DNA of 64,000 bases, from assembly GCA_937897645.1 (NCBI GenBank), contig CALCNV010000140.1:1-64000 (forward strand), in the 5' to 3' direction. Below the pieces are notes generated by a model that saw nothing but the letters and a program-made list of their open reading frames with translations, ran no database searches and was not told where the DNA came from. Source of the stretch: an uncultured Lysobacteraceae bacterium (GTDB lineage Bacteria; Pseudomonadota; Gammaproteobacteria; Xanthomonadales; Xanthomonadaceae). The position numbers were made by a program, and so were the translations under genes. Positions 54,045 to 63,552 of the stretch are shown in pieces (positions within the stretch are counted from its first letter, which is position 1; every line of letters begins with the position of its first letter).

Positions 54045-55409
54045 ATGGCCGGACCCCTGCACGTCATCATCCTCGCTGCCGGCGAAGGCAAGCGCATGCG
54101 TTCGTCCAAGCCCAAGGTGTTGCAGCCCATCGCGGGCCAACCGATGCTCGCGCAGGTGATCGCCGCGGCACGCGCGTTGGATCCTGCAGGCATCCACGTC
54201 GTCTACGGGCACGGCGGCGAGCAGGTGCGTGCCGCCTTCGTCGACCAGCCCGACCTGCAGTGGGCCGAACAAGCGCAGCAATTGGGCACCGGGCACGCGG
54301 TCGAACAAGCCATACCGCAAGTGCCGGACGCGGCCACCGCGCTGGTGCTCTACGGCGACGTGCCGTTGATCCGAAGTGAAACGCTTGCACGCCTGCTGGA
54401 AGCGCCGGGCCGACTGGCCGTGCTGGTCGCCGAGGTCGCCGATCCCACCGGGTACGGCCGCATCGTGCGCGATGCCGAGGGACGCGTGGCCGCCATCGTC
54501 GAACAGAAGGATGCCGACGAAGAACAGCGCCGCATCCGCGTCATCAACACCGGCATCATCGCCGCGGAGTCCACCGCGTTGAAACGCTGGCTCTCGCAGT
54601 TGTCCAACGACAACGCACAGGGCGAGTACTACCTCACCGACGTATTCGCCGCGGCGGCGAGTGAGTTCAGTGCGGCGGAAATGGTGTTGGTCAGCGAACC
54701 CATCGAAGCCGAAGGTGCGAATGATCCGTGGCAGCTTGCGCAACTTGAACGCGCATTCCAGGTGCGCCAGGCGCGTGCGATCTGCGCGCAGGGCGCACGC
54801 CTGCTGGACCCGGCGCGTTTCGACCAGCGCGGCACGGTCAGCGTCGGCCGCGACGTGGAGATCGACGTGGACGTGGTGCTGGAAGGCACGGTCGAACTGG
54901 GTGATGGCGTCAGCATCGGCCCGTTCACGCGGTTGAAGGACGTGAAGCTCGGCGCCGGTACATTGGTGCGCGCGCACTGCGACCTGGAGGGCGTGGTCAC
55001 CGAAGGCGCGGCGCAGATCGGCCCGTATTCACGGTTGCGTCCCGGCACCGTGCTCGCCGATGGCGTGCACGTCGGCAACTTCGTCGAAACCAAGAAGGCT
55101 ACGCTCGGCGTCGGCAGCAAGGCCAACCACCTGACCTACCTGGGCGATGCCGTGATTGGCAGCGGCGTCAATATCGGCGCGGGCACCATCACATGCAACT
55201 ACGACGGCGTGAACAAAACCACCACCACCATCGAAGACGGTGCCTTCATCGGCTCCAATTCGGCACTGGTCGCGCCGGTCACGATTGGCAAGAACGCGAC
55301 CATCGGCGCGGGTTCGGTCATCGGCAAAGACGCGCCGGCCGACGCACTGACCGTGGCGCGCGCGCGCCAGCAAACACTGGAAGGCTGGCAACGGCCAAGG
55401 AAGAAATAG
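54045..55409 (+). CDS. glmU: bifunctional UDP-GlcNAc pyrophosphorylase / GlcN-1-P acetyltransferase
   Basis: A 454-residue enzyme making UDP-GlcNAc for peptidoglycan and LPS. The N-terminal uridyltransferase has ILAAGEGKRMRSSKPKVLQP and QQLGTGHAVEQA; the C-terminal left-handed beta-helix acetyltransferase has GPYSRLRPGTVL, NFVETKKATLG and NIGAGTITCNYDGVNK. AAGGAG precedes the ATG at 54045, ruling out the slightly longer frame. The position behind the atp operon is the usual one in gammaproteobacteria. Confidence 0.97.
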   Translation: MAGPLHVIILAAGEGKRMRSSKPKVLQPIAGQPMLAQVIAAARALDPAGIHVVYGHGGEQVRAAFVDQPDLQWAEQAQQLGTGHAVEQAIPQVPDAATALVLYGDVPLIRSETLARLLEAPGRLAVLVAEVADPTGYGRIVRDAEGRVAAIVEQKDADEEQRRIRVINTGIIAAESTALKRWLSQLSNDNAQGEYYLTDVFAAAASEFSAAEMVLVSEPIEAEGANDPWQLAQLERAFQVRQARAICAQGARLLDPARFDQRGTVSVGRDVEIDVDVVLEGTVELGDGVSIGPFTRLKDVKLGAGTLVRAHCDLEGVVTEGAAQIGPYSRLRPGTVLADGVHVGNFVETKKATLGVGSKANHLTYLGDAVIGSGVNIGAGTITCNYDGVNKTTTTIEDGAFIGSNSALVAPVTIGKNATIGAGSVIGKDAPADALTVARARQQTLEGWQRPRKK

Positions 55410-55413
55410 CCTG

Positions 55414-55941
55414 ATGGCAGGTTTCGTCATTCGTGCCGCGGGAGAAGCGGACATCGAGCGTTTGCTGGACGTGCAACGACGTGCCGCTGCCTTGCTGCTT
55501 GGTCTGGGTACCCACGACCTGTTCGCCATGCACAGCCTTTCAGCTCAAGACCTGCATGAGGGCACCACGCAAGGCATCCTGCGCGTGGCCGACGTGGACG
55601 GACATGCCGTGGGTTTTGCGCTATGTGGCCAGGTCGATGGGCACGCCCACCTGTTTGAAATGGATGTAGTGCCGGGACACGGACGGCGTGGCATCGGCAC
55701 TGCCTTGCTTGAGTCGGTTTGCGTGCTCGCAGCGGCACGCGGCCTGCAATCGATCACGCTGTCCACGCTGCGCAACGTGCCATGGAATGCGCCGTTCTAT
55801 GCGGCGCGCGGCTTTGTCGAAAGGGACGAAAACCAGTGGGGGCCACAGCTTGCCGTCATCATCGAGAATGAGCGGATACTCGGCGTTCCCCCTGAGCTGC
55901 GCGTGGTGATGCAGCGAAAGCTGCTAGTTGCCGCAACCTGA
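55414..55941 (+). CDS. GNAT-family acetyltransferase
   Basis: A 175-residue acetyltransferase. The acetyl-CoA loop is VVPGHGRRGIGTALLESV, and the family's fourth strand is NVPWNAPFYAARGF. It starts 4 bases after glmU and is probably co-transcribed. The substrate is unknown. Confidence 0.9.
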   Translation: MAGFVIRAAGEADIERLLDVQRRAAALLLGLGTHDLFAMHSLSAQDLHEGTTQGILRVADVDGHAVGFALCGQVDGHAHLFEMDVVPGHGRRGIGTALLESVCVLAAARGLQSITLSTLRNVPWNAPFYAARGFVERDENQWGPQLAVIIENERILGVPPELRVVMQRKLLVAAT

Positions 55942-56026
55942 TTGGCTGGCCCGCGCCAGGCAACAAGCAATTGCATTTGACGTTTCCCTCTCTCTCTTTG
56001 TGCGAGAGCTTGCCGCCGAGTGAGAA

Positions 56027-56085
56027 GTAGCGTGCGCCATGCGCACGAGCCCGAATTCCAAGGTCGTGCGCATGGCGCACGCTAC
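56027..56085. repeat. REP pair, family D
   Basis: GTAGCGTGCGCCATGCGCAC and its complement, as at 13186. The GTAG head of the right arm gives the TAG stop of the histidine kinase gene. Confidence 0.9.
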
Positions 56086-57410
56086 GCGTCGGGCAACTGG
56101 ATCGCCACGCATAACCCACCGCCTTCGCGGTTGTGCAGCGACAGCCGCCCGCCATGCGCTTCCACGATTTCGCGGGTGAGGGCCAGCCCCAGGCCGGTGC
56201 CGTTGCGCTTGGTTGAATAGAAGGGCACCAGTGCATTCTGCAACACCGATTCGTTCATGCCTGCGCCGCGGTCGAGTACTTCGATGCGCAACCATTCGGG
56301 CAAGCGGATCAGGCGCACGCTGACCGGCGTGCCTTCGCCGCCAGCTTCATGCGCGTTCTTCAGCAGGTTCAACAGCGCCTGCTCCATTTGCGCCTGGTCG
56401 ATGCGGCTGCTGAGGCCGTCGATGGGCGTTTCCAGGTCGAACGAAATCTGTCGTTGCAGGCCTTCAAGGAAACTGTTCCAGTCCACCGTGTTCAACAGCG
56501 GTTGCGGCAGCTTGGCGAATCGCGCGTAGCCGCGTATGAAGCCTTCGAGGTGGCGCGCCCGCTCCTCGATGGTGCCGAAGATGTCCTCCAGCCGATCCTG
56601 GCGTCCGCGCCGCACCAGTTCGCCACCGGAATGCGCCAATGACGCGATCGGTGCCAGTGAGTTGTTCAACTCATGGCTGATCACGCGGATGACCTTCTTC
56701 CAGGTCTGCACTTCCTGTCGTCGCAATTCATTGGTCAGCAGGCGCAGCAGCAGCAATTCGTGCTTGCGGCCATTGAGGCGGAAGTGGCGGCGCGCGAGGT
56801 GGTAGACCTGTTCTTCGTCATCGACCTCGTCGCTGCCGATCGCGAACAGGCCATCACCACCGCGCTCCATTGCTTCGCGCATCTCCAGCGGCGCGTCGGC
56901 CAGCAGGTCGTCGAGGCGTTGGCCCTCCAGCTTCCAGCCGCCGTGCAGCAGCTTGCGCGCCGCGAGGTTGGCGAACACCACCCGGCGCACGCCGTCGCCG
57001 CCCGCGGCCACCAGCAGCATCGCCACCGGCGTGTTCTGCACCATCGTGTCCAGCAGCAGCTCGCGTTCCACGAGTCCTTGGCGTTGTTCGCGTAATACGT
57101 CACCGAGTTCGGCGTGCGCACGCACCAGGTCACCGAGGTCGTCGCGTCCAGGCCAGTGGATGCCGAAGTTGTATTCGCCATCGCGGTAGGTGCTGACGCT
57201 GCCGGATAGCGCACGGAACAACGAGTTGAGCGGTGCCAACGCGCGCCGCACGATCCATGCGGCCAACGGCACGATGGCCAATGCGGACAGGATCGCCACC
57301 AGCCTTGCATCGTCGAGCCATTGCATCAGCAGCAGGGGCAATGCAATCGCGGCCGCGAACAGCGGCAGCAACCAGAACAACAGCCGGCCAGCAACGGACC
57401 GGCGGATCAT
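56082..57410 (-). CDS. sensor histidine kinase, NtrY-like
   Basis: A 442-residue membrane kinase. Two N-terminal helices (about 8-30 and 38-56) with almost no periplasmic loop suggest it senses within the membrane or cytoplasm. A PAS-like region (about 110-200) follows. The H box is VISHELNNSLAPI, the N box LLNLLKNAHEAGG, and the G boxes are LDRGAGM and GTGLGLAL. It lies 10 bases after the NtrC-type regulator gene, its likely partner. Its stop codon comes from a REP. Confidence 0.92.
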   Translation of the reverse strand: MIRRSVAGRLLFWLLPLFAAAIALPLLLMQWLDDARLVAILSALAIVPLAAWIVRRALAPLNSLFRALSGSVSTYRDGEYNFGIHWPGRDDLGDLVRAHAELGDVLREQRQGLVERELLLDTMVQNTPVAMLLVAAGGDGVRRVVFANLAARKLLHGGWKLEGQRLDDLLADAPLEMREAMERGGDGLFAIGSDEVDDEEQVYHLARRHFRLNGRKHELLLLRLLTNELRRQEVQTWKKVIRVISHELNNSLAPIASLAHSGGELVRRGRQDRLEDIFGTIEERARHLEGFIRGYARFAKLPQPLLNTVDWNSFLEGLQRQISFDLETPIDGLSSRIDQAQMEQALLNLLKNAHEAGGEGTPVSVRLIRLPEWLRIEVLDRGAGMNESVLQNALVPFYSTKRNGTGLGLALTREIVEAHGGRLSLHNREGGGLCVAIQLPDA

Positions 57411-57420
57411 CGAGGCATGC

Positions 57421-58758
57421 TCATGGCAGCTTGAGCCCGAACCGGTCCATGCGCCGGTACAGCGCCTGGCGGCTGAGGCCCAGGTCGGCGGCAGCCTGCG
57501 CGATCACGCCACCCGCGCGCGCCAGCGCGGATTCAATCGCGGCACGATCGGGTTCCTGCACGACCACCGTCCTTTGCAGCGACGCTTTTGGAAGGTTGAG
57601 GTCGGCCACTTCAATGCGATCTCCGTTCGCCAACAGTCCCGCGCGCTGGATGACGTTGCGCAATTCGCGCACGTTGCCGGGCCAGGGATGGCGCAGCAGT
57701 GCCGTGCGCGCGCTTTCACCGATAGGTTTGTCCTTGGGACGGAAACTCTCCGCCAGCGGCAGGATGTCGCCGGGGCGCTCGGCCAGCGGCGGCAACGACA
57801 GCTCGATGGCGTTGAGCCGGTAATACAGGTCTTCGCGGAAACTTCCATCGCGGATCAGTGCAGGCAGGTCTGCATTGGTGGCGCTGATCACGCGCACGCT
57901 GACGTGGCGTTCGCGGTTTGAACCCAGGCGTTCGAAGCGCCCGGTTTCCAGCACGCGCAGCAGTTTCATCTGCCCGGCCAACGGCAGGTTGCCGATCTCG
58001 TCAAGGAACAGGGTGCCGCCATCGGCCGCTTCGAACTTGCCTTCGCGGGCCTTGTTGGCGCCGGTGTACGCGCCGGCATCGGCGCCGAACAGTTCGGCCT
58101 CGATCAGTTCCGACGGCAATGCGCCGCAGTTGAGCGTGACGAATGCGCCATTCTTCACCGAGGAATTGGCCTGCACGATCTCCGCTATTTTTTCCTTGCC
58201 GCTGCCATTGGGGCCGGTGATCAGCACCGGCAGGTCGGAGCGTGCCACCTGGCAGGCGAGGGCGATGATGCGTTCGCTGGCTGGGTCGTCGAAGATCACG
58301 CCACGCAGGTCGTATTTGCTCGCCAGTTGTTCCTGCCGTGCGCGTTCGCGGTTGCGGCGGCGGTCCAGTTCGCTGCGTGCTTCGGCCAGCTCCAGCAGGT
58401 TGTTGACCGTGGCCAGCAGCTTGCGATCGTCCCAGGGCTTGGCCATGTAGTCGGCCGCGCCGGCTTTCACCAGGTCCACGGCGCTGCTGAGGTGCGTCCA
58501 CGCCGTCAACAGGATCACGGGCAAGTCGGGGTGTGTCGCGCGGATGGCCGCGAACAAGGCCTCGCCCTCGTCACCCGAGGTGGTGTCGGCGGTGAAGTTC
58601 ATGTCCTGGATCACCAGGTCCACCGACTCCGTGCGCAGCATCGCCAGGCCGGCTTCCGGTGTCTCGGCATGCAGGGTGGAGATGTCATGCAGCGAGAACA
58701 GCACGTCCAGCGCGGTGGCGACCGCCGGGTTGTCGTCGATGATCAGCAGGTTGGGCAT
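57421..58758 (-). CDS. sigma54-dependent response regulator, NtrC family
   Basis: A 445-residue regulator. The receiver domain (1-125) has the phospho-acceptor Asp52 in VIQDMNF. The AAA+ domain (about 145-375) has Walker A GPNGSGKE and the sigma54-contact loop as GAYTGA instead of GAFTGA, which is usually functional, with Walker B GGTLFLDEIG. A Fis-type HTH closes it (AAADLGLSRQALYRRMDRFG). It probably controls the adjacent ABC export genes, as similar NtrC regulators next to MacB-type operons do (inference). Confidence 0.93.
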   Translation of the reverse strand: MPNLLIIDDNPAVATALDVLFSLHDISTLHAETPEAGLAMLRTESVDLVIQDMNFTADTTSGDEGEALFAAIRATHPDLPVILLTAWTHLSSAVDLVKAGAADYMAKPWDDRKLLATVNNLLELAEARSELDRRRNRERARQEQLASKYDLRGVIFDDPASERIIALACQVARSDLPVLITGPNGSGKEKIAEIVQANSSVKNGAFVTLNCGALPSELIEAELFGADAGAYTGANKAREGKFEAADGGTLFLDEIGNLPLAGQMKLLRVLETGRFERLGSNRERHVSVRVISATNADLPALIRDGSFREDLYYRLNAIELSLPPLAERPGDILPLAESFRPKDKPIGESARTALLRHPWPGNVRELRNVIQRAGLLANGDRIEVADLNLPKASLQRTVVVQEPDRAAIESALARAGGVIAQAAADLGLSRQALYRRMDRFGLKLP

Positions 58759-58773
58759 GGCGATATCGTAGCG

Positions 58774-59271
58774 TTATTGCGTATCAGCCGAGGCGCGATG
58801 GCCGTAGCTCAGCACGCGGGTCATTTCCCACGTGCCGCCCTGGTTGCGCCACACGATGGCGAAATCCGCCAAGCCTTCGCACTTGCCTGACACGGCCTGG
58901 CAGAAACGATGCGTGCCTTGCGCGATGGCGCCAAAATCCTTGATCGGGAAGACCTTCAGCGTGCCGGGCACCAGTTCGCGGGTGAAATTACCGCAGGCGT
59001 ATTTCGCCGTGTTGGCCAGCATCGCCTCGCGTGTCCAGGTAACGCCGCCGGTGTCGTGGTAGAACTCCACGTTCGCATCGAAGTAGCTTGCATGCTTCTG
59101 CAGCTGCGCGGGATCGCTGCAGTGGTTGAAGGCGTCGAAGGCTGCGCTGTCGAGTTGCGAGACCTGCCGGAACAGATCGTCGTGCGCCGCGGCGGCAGGT
59201 TCGGCGGCATGTGCCATCGGCACCGTGGCGAACAGCAGCATGAAAGCGGGAAGAAGCGCGTGTCTCGTCAT
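58774..59271 (-). CDS. exported NTF2-like (DUF4440) protein
   Basis: A 165-residue protein. The signal peptide ends near PMAHA, then an NTF2-like cone fold: LDSAAFDAFNHC, a helix pair, FDANVEFYHDTGGVTWTREAM and a C-terminal sheet (ADFAIVWRNQGGTWEMTRVL, ending in YGH). It might bind a small hydrophobic ligand or be catalytic, as the fold varies. It sits between the ABC and two-component genes. Confidence 0.82.
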   Translation of the reverse strand: MTRHALLPAFMLLFATVPMAHAAEPAAAAHDDLFRQVSQLDSAAFDAFNHCSDPAQLQKHASYFDANVEFYHDTGGVTWTREAMLANTAKYACGNFTRELVPGTLKVFPIKDFGAIAQGTHRFCQAVSGKCEGLADFAIVWRNQGGTWEMTRVLSYGHRASADTQ

Positions 59272-59300
59272 GGGAATGCCGGTCCGGTCGTGTGGAAGGA

Positions 59301-59669
59301 TTACCTGCGTATCGCCTTGGTCTCGCGACCGTCCATCAACATCACGAGGTGATCTGCTTCGCCAGCGGCGTTGAAGCCGAAGGTGAATTTCGCGGCGAGC
59401 CCGGTCACGTAGAACACGCTTTCCGACTGCGCCAGCAACGGCCACGTATCCTGGCCGCTCGCCTGCACCATCAGGCTATCGCCTTCACGCCAGACCCGCA
59501 CGTCGAAGCCGGGCGAAACCTGGTACGTGCCGACATAGGTATCCAGCGTGCCTTCCGACACGAATACGCCCGCGTCGGAGGCGATGTCCTTGTCCTGTGC
59601 GTGCGCGGGGGTGCAGGTCACGAACACCGCGAACAGCAATGACAGTGAAAGGGTCAGTGGTTTGTTCAT
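59301..59669 (-). CDS. exported DUF3471-like protein
   Basis: A 122-residue protein. The signal peptide ends near PAHAQ. The mature part, YVGTYQVSPGFDVRVWREGD followed by SLMVQASGQ and FTFGFNAAGEADHLVM, resembles the DUF3471 domain that follows beta-lactamase-like serine hydrolases, here as a stand-alone domain. Its job in the export locus is unknown. Confidence 0.78.
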   Translation of the reverse strand: MNKPLTLSLSLLFAVFVTCTPAHAQDKDIASDAGVFVSEGTLDTYVGTYQVSPGFDVRVWREGDSLMVQASGQDTWPLLAQSESVFYVTGLAAKFTFGFNAAGEADHLVMLMDGRETKAIRR

Positions 59670-59747
59670 GGCGGTACCGGTCCGGACAGGGAAGCACGAC
59701 TATAAACAGCGAACCATGAACCTCGAAAAGCGAACCGACGGGTTCGT

Positions 59748-59793
59748 TGTGGGCGGGGTTGACCAGCCGAATGGCTGGTCAACCCCGCCCACA
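59748..59793. repeat. long perfect hairpin, family H
   Basis: TGTGGGCGGGGTTGACCAGCC and its exact complement form a 21-bp stem with a 4-base loop, 11 bases beyond the permease stop. It may act as a REP or transcript-end structure. Confidence 0.8.
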
Positions 59794-59803
59794 GTTGGTC
59801 ATT

Positions 59804-61027
59804 TCAAGCGCTGCGGGTAGCGACCGCCGGTGGCACGGAAGCGGCCTTGCGCGCCGGGCCGTACACCGCGACCTGTCCCAGCAGCCACAGCAGCACGGCG
59901 CCAACCGGCAGGTAGATCAGCGGCAGCCTGGGCAACTCGTACTTGCCCATCAACAGCTGGTTGATGGCGTAGGCCAGCACCATGCCCAGCACGATACCGA
60001 TGCTGGCCAGCAGGAAGTTCTCGGTCTGGAAGTAGCGCAGGATCTGGCCGCGGGTCGCGCCCAGTGCACGGCGCACGCCGATCTGCTTGGTGCGCTGCTG
60101 CACCCAGAAGCTCGCCAGCCCCACGATGCCCAGTGCAGTCACCACCAGCAGGGCCACGATCACCGAGATCAGCAGCCATGCCATCGCGCGATCCTGCTGG
60201 TAGTACTTCTGGGCCACGTCGCTGAAGGAATCCTGTCGCAGGATGATGCGGCGCGCGCTGTTCTTCTCCAGCGTGGCCACCGCGGCCTTCAACACTTCGT
60301 CGCGACGCTCCGGCGTGGTGCGCAAGGCAAAGCGACCCATGCTGATGTCACGGATGGGCAGGATCATCGAGTATTGCGCTTCGGCGGGACCGCCGTTGTC
60401 ATTCGGGCGTATCAGCTTGTCGACCACGCCGACGATCCGGTGCGGCTTGTTGTCGCTGTTCCAGGAATAGATGTTCTTGCCCACCGCGCTTTCGCCCGGG
60501 AACAGTTTCTCCGCCACCGTGCGGGTCACGATGGCCGCCGGGATGTTGACCTTGGCATTGGTTTCGTTGAGTGCTGCAAAGTTGGCGTATTCGTCGGCAT
60601 TGAAGTCACGGCCTTCCACCAGTGTGAGTCCCAATGTCTGCACGAGCTGGTCGCCCAGGTAGATGCCGGCATTCATGTTCGGCCTTTCCTGTTCGGGCAG
60701 CAGGCTGATCGAGCTGTTCCAGGACGAATTGTCGAACGGCACGTGGTTGAGGCTCGAAGCCGACTTCACCCCGGCAATGGCGCGCAGGCTGGCGACGTCC
60801 TGCTTCACCAGTGCATCCGCATTCTCGTCATCGCCGATGCCGGCGACATTGATGCGCACGATTTCCGAATCGGCCATGCCGGTGGGGCGCTGCATGCGCT
60901 CCACGCGGGTGCTGATGAGGAACACCGCGTTGCAGATGATGGCGCAGGACAGCGCCACTTCCAGCACGATGAGTGCGGCGGCAGCCTTGTGGCGACTCAG
61001 GCTGGACAGGATGGGGCGGATTTCCAT
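59804..61027 (-). CDS. MacB-like ABC permease
   Basis: A 407-residue protein with the MacB layout: one N-terminal helix, a periplasmic domain (about 45-275) and a C-terminal FtsX bundle with three helices (about 285-305, 335-360, 370-390) and QIGVRRALGATRGQIL. It is the second permease of the export operon, 97 bases after the first, and probably forms a heterodimer with it. Confidence 0.92.
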   Translation of the reverse strand: MEIRPILSSLSRHKAAAALIVLEVALSCAIICNAVFLISTRVERMQRPTGMADSEIVRINVAGIGDDENADALVKQDVASLRAIAGVKSASSLNHVPFDNSSWNSSISLLPEQERPNMNAGIYLGDQLVQTLGLTLVEGRDFNADEYANFAALNETNAKVNIPAAIVTRTVAEKLFPGESAVGKNIYSWNSDNKPHRIVGVVDKLIRPNDNGGPAEAQYSMILPIRDISMGRFALRTTPERRDEVLKAAVATLEKNSARRIILRQDSFSDVAQKYYQQDRAMAWLLISVIVALLVVTALGIVGLASFWVQQRTKQIGVRRALGATRGQILRYFQTENFLLASIGIVLGMVLAYAINQLLMGKYELPRLPLIYLPVGAVLLWLLGQVAVYGPARKAASVPPAVATRSA

Positions 61028-61124
61028 GGTGTTTCTCCGTGTTGGCTCTTTCAGCCCCTTCCTCCGCGTGCGGCACCCGCAGGGTGTGCAGAGCGGGGAA
61101 GGTTGGGATGGGGGTCGGCTTACT

Positions 61125-62435
61125 TCACTGCGACTTGAGCTGCATCGCCGGCGTCACCTGCATCGCCATCCATGCGGGCAGCGTGCCGGCCAACAGGCTG
61201 GCGACGATGGACAGGACGAACGTGGTCAGCAGCATGGTTGGATTCAGATGCGCGAGTTCGAGGTAGCTGGCGGGTTGATGGCGTACCGCCCACAGTCCCA
61301 GCCAGGCCAGGCCCAGCCCGACGATGCCGCCTGCCAGTCCCACCGTGCCCGCCTCGATCAGGCATTGCGCGAAGATCGCGCGGCGCGAGGCACCCAGCGC
61401 ACGACGCACGCCGATCTCGGAGGAACGACGCAGGAACTTCGCCAGCAACAGGCCTACGGTATTCAGCAGGCACACCAGCAGGAAGCCGAATGCCAGCCAC
61501 ACCTGCAGGCGCACGTCGCCCGGCACGGCCTGCTTGAAGTCCAGCCATTCCATCACGCTGTCCAGGCGAACGTTGGTGGGTCGTTCGAAGCGACCGGCGG
61601 CGCGCTGCTGGTCGGAGTAATTGACCAGGTATTGTTTGTAGGCCGCGGCTTTCTCCGGTGTATCCAGCTCCACCCAATACTGCAGCCAGGCACAGGGCGC
61701 ATTGGGGCCGAGTGAACCTTCTTCTTCGCCGCTGGCGTCGCCCCAGCAATTCATGTTGCCCGAGGTGCCAAGCTTCAGCGCGCGTGACGTGCTGAACGGC
61801 ACGAAGACCTGCTCGACCTCGTTGTAGATGTCATTGGTCAGGTCGTAGAACTTCGGCGCGGGCCGCCACTCGTCCAGCACGCCGACGATGCGGAAGGTGT
61901 TGCCGCTCGCAAGCAGCGACTTGCCTACGCTGTTGCCGCCGTTGAACAGTTTTTCGTTCAATGCCCTGGAAATGACCGCGACCTGCGCGCGCGCTTCGTC
62001 ATCGGCCGCACTCCAGCCCGCGCCGTGCTGGAACGGCACGTCGAACATCGGGAAGAAATCGCTCGAGGTGTAGCGTGCTTCCGCGGAGAACGGATCCAGC
62101 TTTCCGTCCTGCGCCTCCACCGACACGTTGCCTCCGGTCATCATGGCCTGGCGATCACCGCGCTTGCCGCGCAGCAAGGCTTCGGCGTCGAAGCGCGTCA
62201 GCTGCTCTTCCGGTTCTTCGCCCGGGATCGCGCCATTCTTGGTGCGTGGTTCGAGCCGTGGATAGAAAAGCCTGTCGCTCTTCTGCGGAATCGGATCGCC
62301 CGACAGCACGTGGAACACGGTCAACGTGGTCATGCTGGCGCCGATGCCCAGGGCGATGGCCAGCACCATCAGCGCGGTCAGCACCTTGTTGCGCTTGAAG
62401 CTGCGCAGCGCGAGTTTGAAGTAATAGCCGAACAT
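61125..62435 (-). CDS. MacB-like ABC permease
   Basis: A 436-residue protein starting MFGYYFKLALRSFKRNKVLTALMV, then a large periplasmic domain with a Cys pair (NCWGDASG and APCAWLQYW) and a C-terminal FtsX bundle with EIGVRRALGASRRAIF. It partners the other permease and the ATPase encoded 128 bases upstream. Confidence 0.92.
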   Translation of the reverse strand: MFGYYFKLALRSFKRNKVLTALMVLAIALGIGASMTTLTVFHVLSGDPIPQKSDRLFYPRLEPRTKNGAIPGEEPEEQLTRFDAEALLRGKRGDRQAMMTGGNVSVEAQDGKLDPFSAEARYTSSDFFPMFDVPFQHGAGWSAADDEARAQVAVISRALNEKLFNGGNSVGKSLLASGNTFRIVGVLDEWRPAPKFYDLTNDIYNEVEQVFVPFSTSRALKLGTSGNMNCWGDASGEEEGSLGPNAPCAWLQYWVELDTPEKAAAYKQYLVNYSDQQRAAGRFERPTNVRLDSVMEWLDFKQAVPGDVRLQVWLAFGFLLVCLLNTVGLLLAKFLRRSSEIGVRRALGASRRAIFAQCLIEAGTVGLAGGIVGLGLAWLGLWAVRHQPASYLELAHLNPTMLLTTFVLSIVASLLAGTLPAWMAMQVTPAMQLKSQ

Positions 62436-62454
62436 GGGAAGCCCCTAGGAACGA

Positions 62455-62562
62455 GTGAAGAGGAACGAGAAGTGAGAAGTGAGCGGAGAGGAGTGAGAAG
62501 TGAGCGGGGGCGATCGGAAAGTGCTTTTACTCACTCCTCACTCCTCTAAACTCACTCCTCAA
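62455..62562. repeat. GAGAAGTGAG-type repeat with inverted arm
   Basis: Purine-rich direct repeats (GAACGAGAAGTGAGAAGTGA, GAGGAGTGAGAAGTGAGC) are followed by pyrimidine-rich inverted copies (CTCACTCCTCACTCCTC). The unit lies between the ATPase and the first permease, and extends into the 3' end of the ATPase gene. Confidence 0.7.
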
Positions 62563-62563
62563 T

Positions 62564-63310
62564 TCAATCCAGGTTTCTCGCTTCCAGTTCCTCACTTCTT
62601 GCTACCAGTTCTTCGCGCGCTACTCGCACCAGGCGCGGTTCCACCGACACGTCGGTGGCCATGCCGTCGACGATATGCACGTTGCGCTGCGCGCGCGCGG
62701 CCAGCTCCGGGTCGTGGGTGACCATGATGATGGTCGTGCCCTTGGCATTGATGTCTTCCAGCAGCTCCAGCACGCCGCGTGCCATCTGCGAATCCAGGTT
62801 GCCGGTGGGCTCGTCCGCCAGCAGCAGGCGTGGGCTGCCGGCGAGTGCGCGCGCAATGGCCACGCGCTGCTGCTGGCCGCCGGAAAGTTCGGCCGGGAAA
62901 TGCTTCATGCGCGAGGCCAGGCCAACCTGTGCCAGTGATTCCTCGATGCGCTGCTTGCGCTCGCCGGCCGGCATGCCGCGGTAGCGCAGCGGCACGTCGA
63001 CGTTGTCGAACAGGTTCAGGTCCGGGATCAGGTTGAAGCCCTGGAAAATGAAGCCGATCTTCTGGTTGCGCAACTTGCTGCGCGCATCATCGGACAGGCC
63101 CTTGACGTTCTCGCCGTCCAGGCTGAACTCGCCGCCGGTGAAATCCTCCAGCAGGCCGGCGATGTTGAGGAAGGTGGTCTTGCCCGAGCCCGACGGCCCG
63201 GTGACGGCGACGAATTCGCCGTCCTTCACGTGCAGGTCGAGCGAGCGCAGCGCGTGCGTCTCGACCATGGCGGTGCGATAAACCTTGGTGACCTGGCGCA
63301 TGTCGAGCAT
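62564..63310 (-). CDS. MacB-type ABC ATP-binding protein
   Basis: A 248-residue ATPase of the LolD/MacB class. Walker A is GPSGSGKTT, the Q-loop FIFQGFNLIP, the signature LSGGQQQR, Walker B LLLADEPTGNLD, the H-loop VTHDPELAAR. The last 15 or so residues (REELVARSEELEARNLD) are not part of the family and are encoded by the GAAGTGAGGAACTGG-like repeat that follows, so the tail is repeat-derived. Confidence 0.93.
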   Translation of the reverse strand: MLDMRQVTKVYRTAMVETHALRSLDLHVKDGEFVAVTGPSGSGKTTFLNIAGLLEDFTGGEFSLDGENVKGLSDDARSKLRNQKIGFIFQGFNLIPDLNLFDNVDVPLRYRGMPAGERKQRIEESLAQVGLASRMKHFPAELSGGQQQRVAIARALAGSPRLLLADEPTGNLDSQMARGVLELLEDINAKGTTIIMVTHDPELAARAQRNVHIVDGMATDVSVEPRLVRVAREELVARSEELEARNLD

Positions 63311-63552
63311 TGGGAGTTCCTCTGGAGTTATTGGGTTGTGGTTCTTGGTTTCTGATTTTTCGGTTTTCAGTCGCCGACTTTGTCTAGTCAGTGATTCACT
63401 GCTATGTAAAAACCTGGTTCGTCATCCCAGCGAACGCTGGGATCCATCTTGATCTTGCAGTTGCCTTTGGGAGAGAGAGTCAAAGACAAGGTCAAAATGG
63501 GTCCCAGCGTTCGCTGGGATGACGGCGAAACAAATGACGACGACGGAGTTCA
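63311..63552. repeat. spacer with inverted repeat, family G
   Basis: Arms GTCATCCCAGCGAACGCTGG at 63421 and CCAGCGTTCGCTGGGATGAC ending at 63523 face each other. Each arm is itself a hairpin (CCAGCGAACGCTGG). The rest of the 242-base spacer is AT-richer and shows no gene. Confidence 0.8.
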
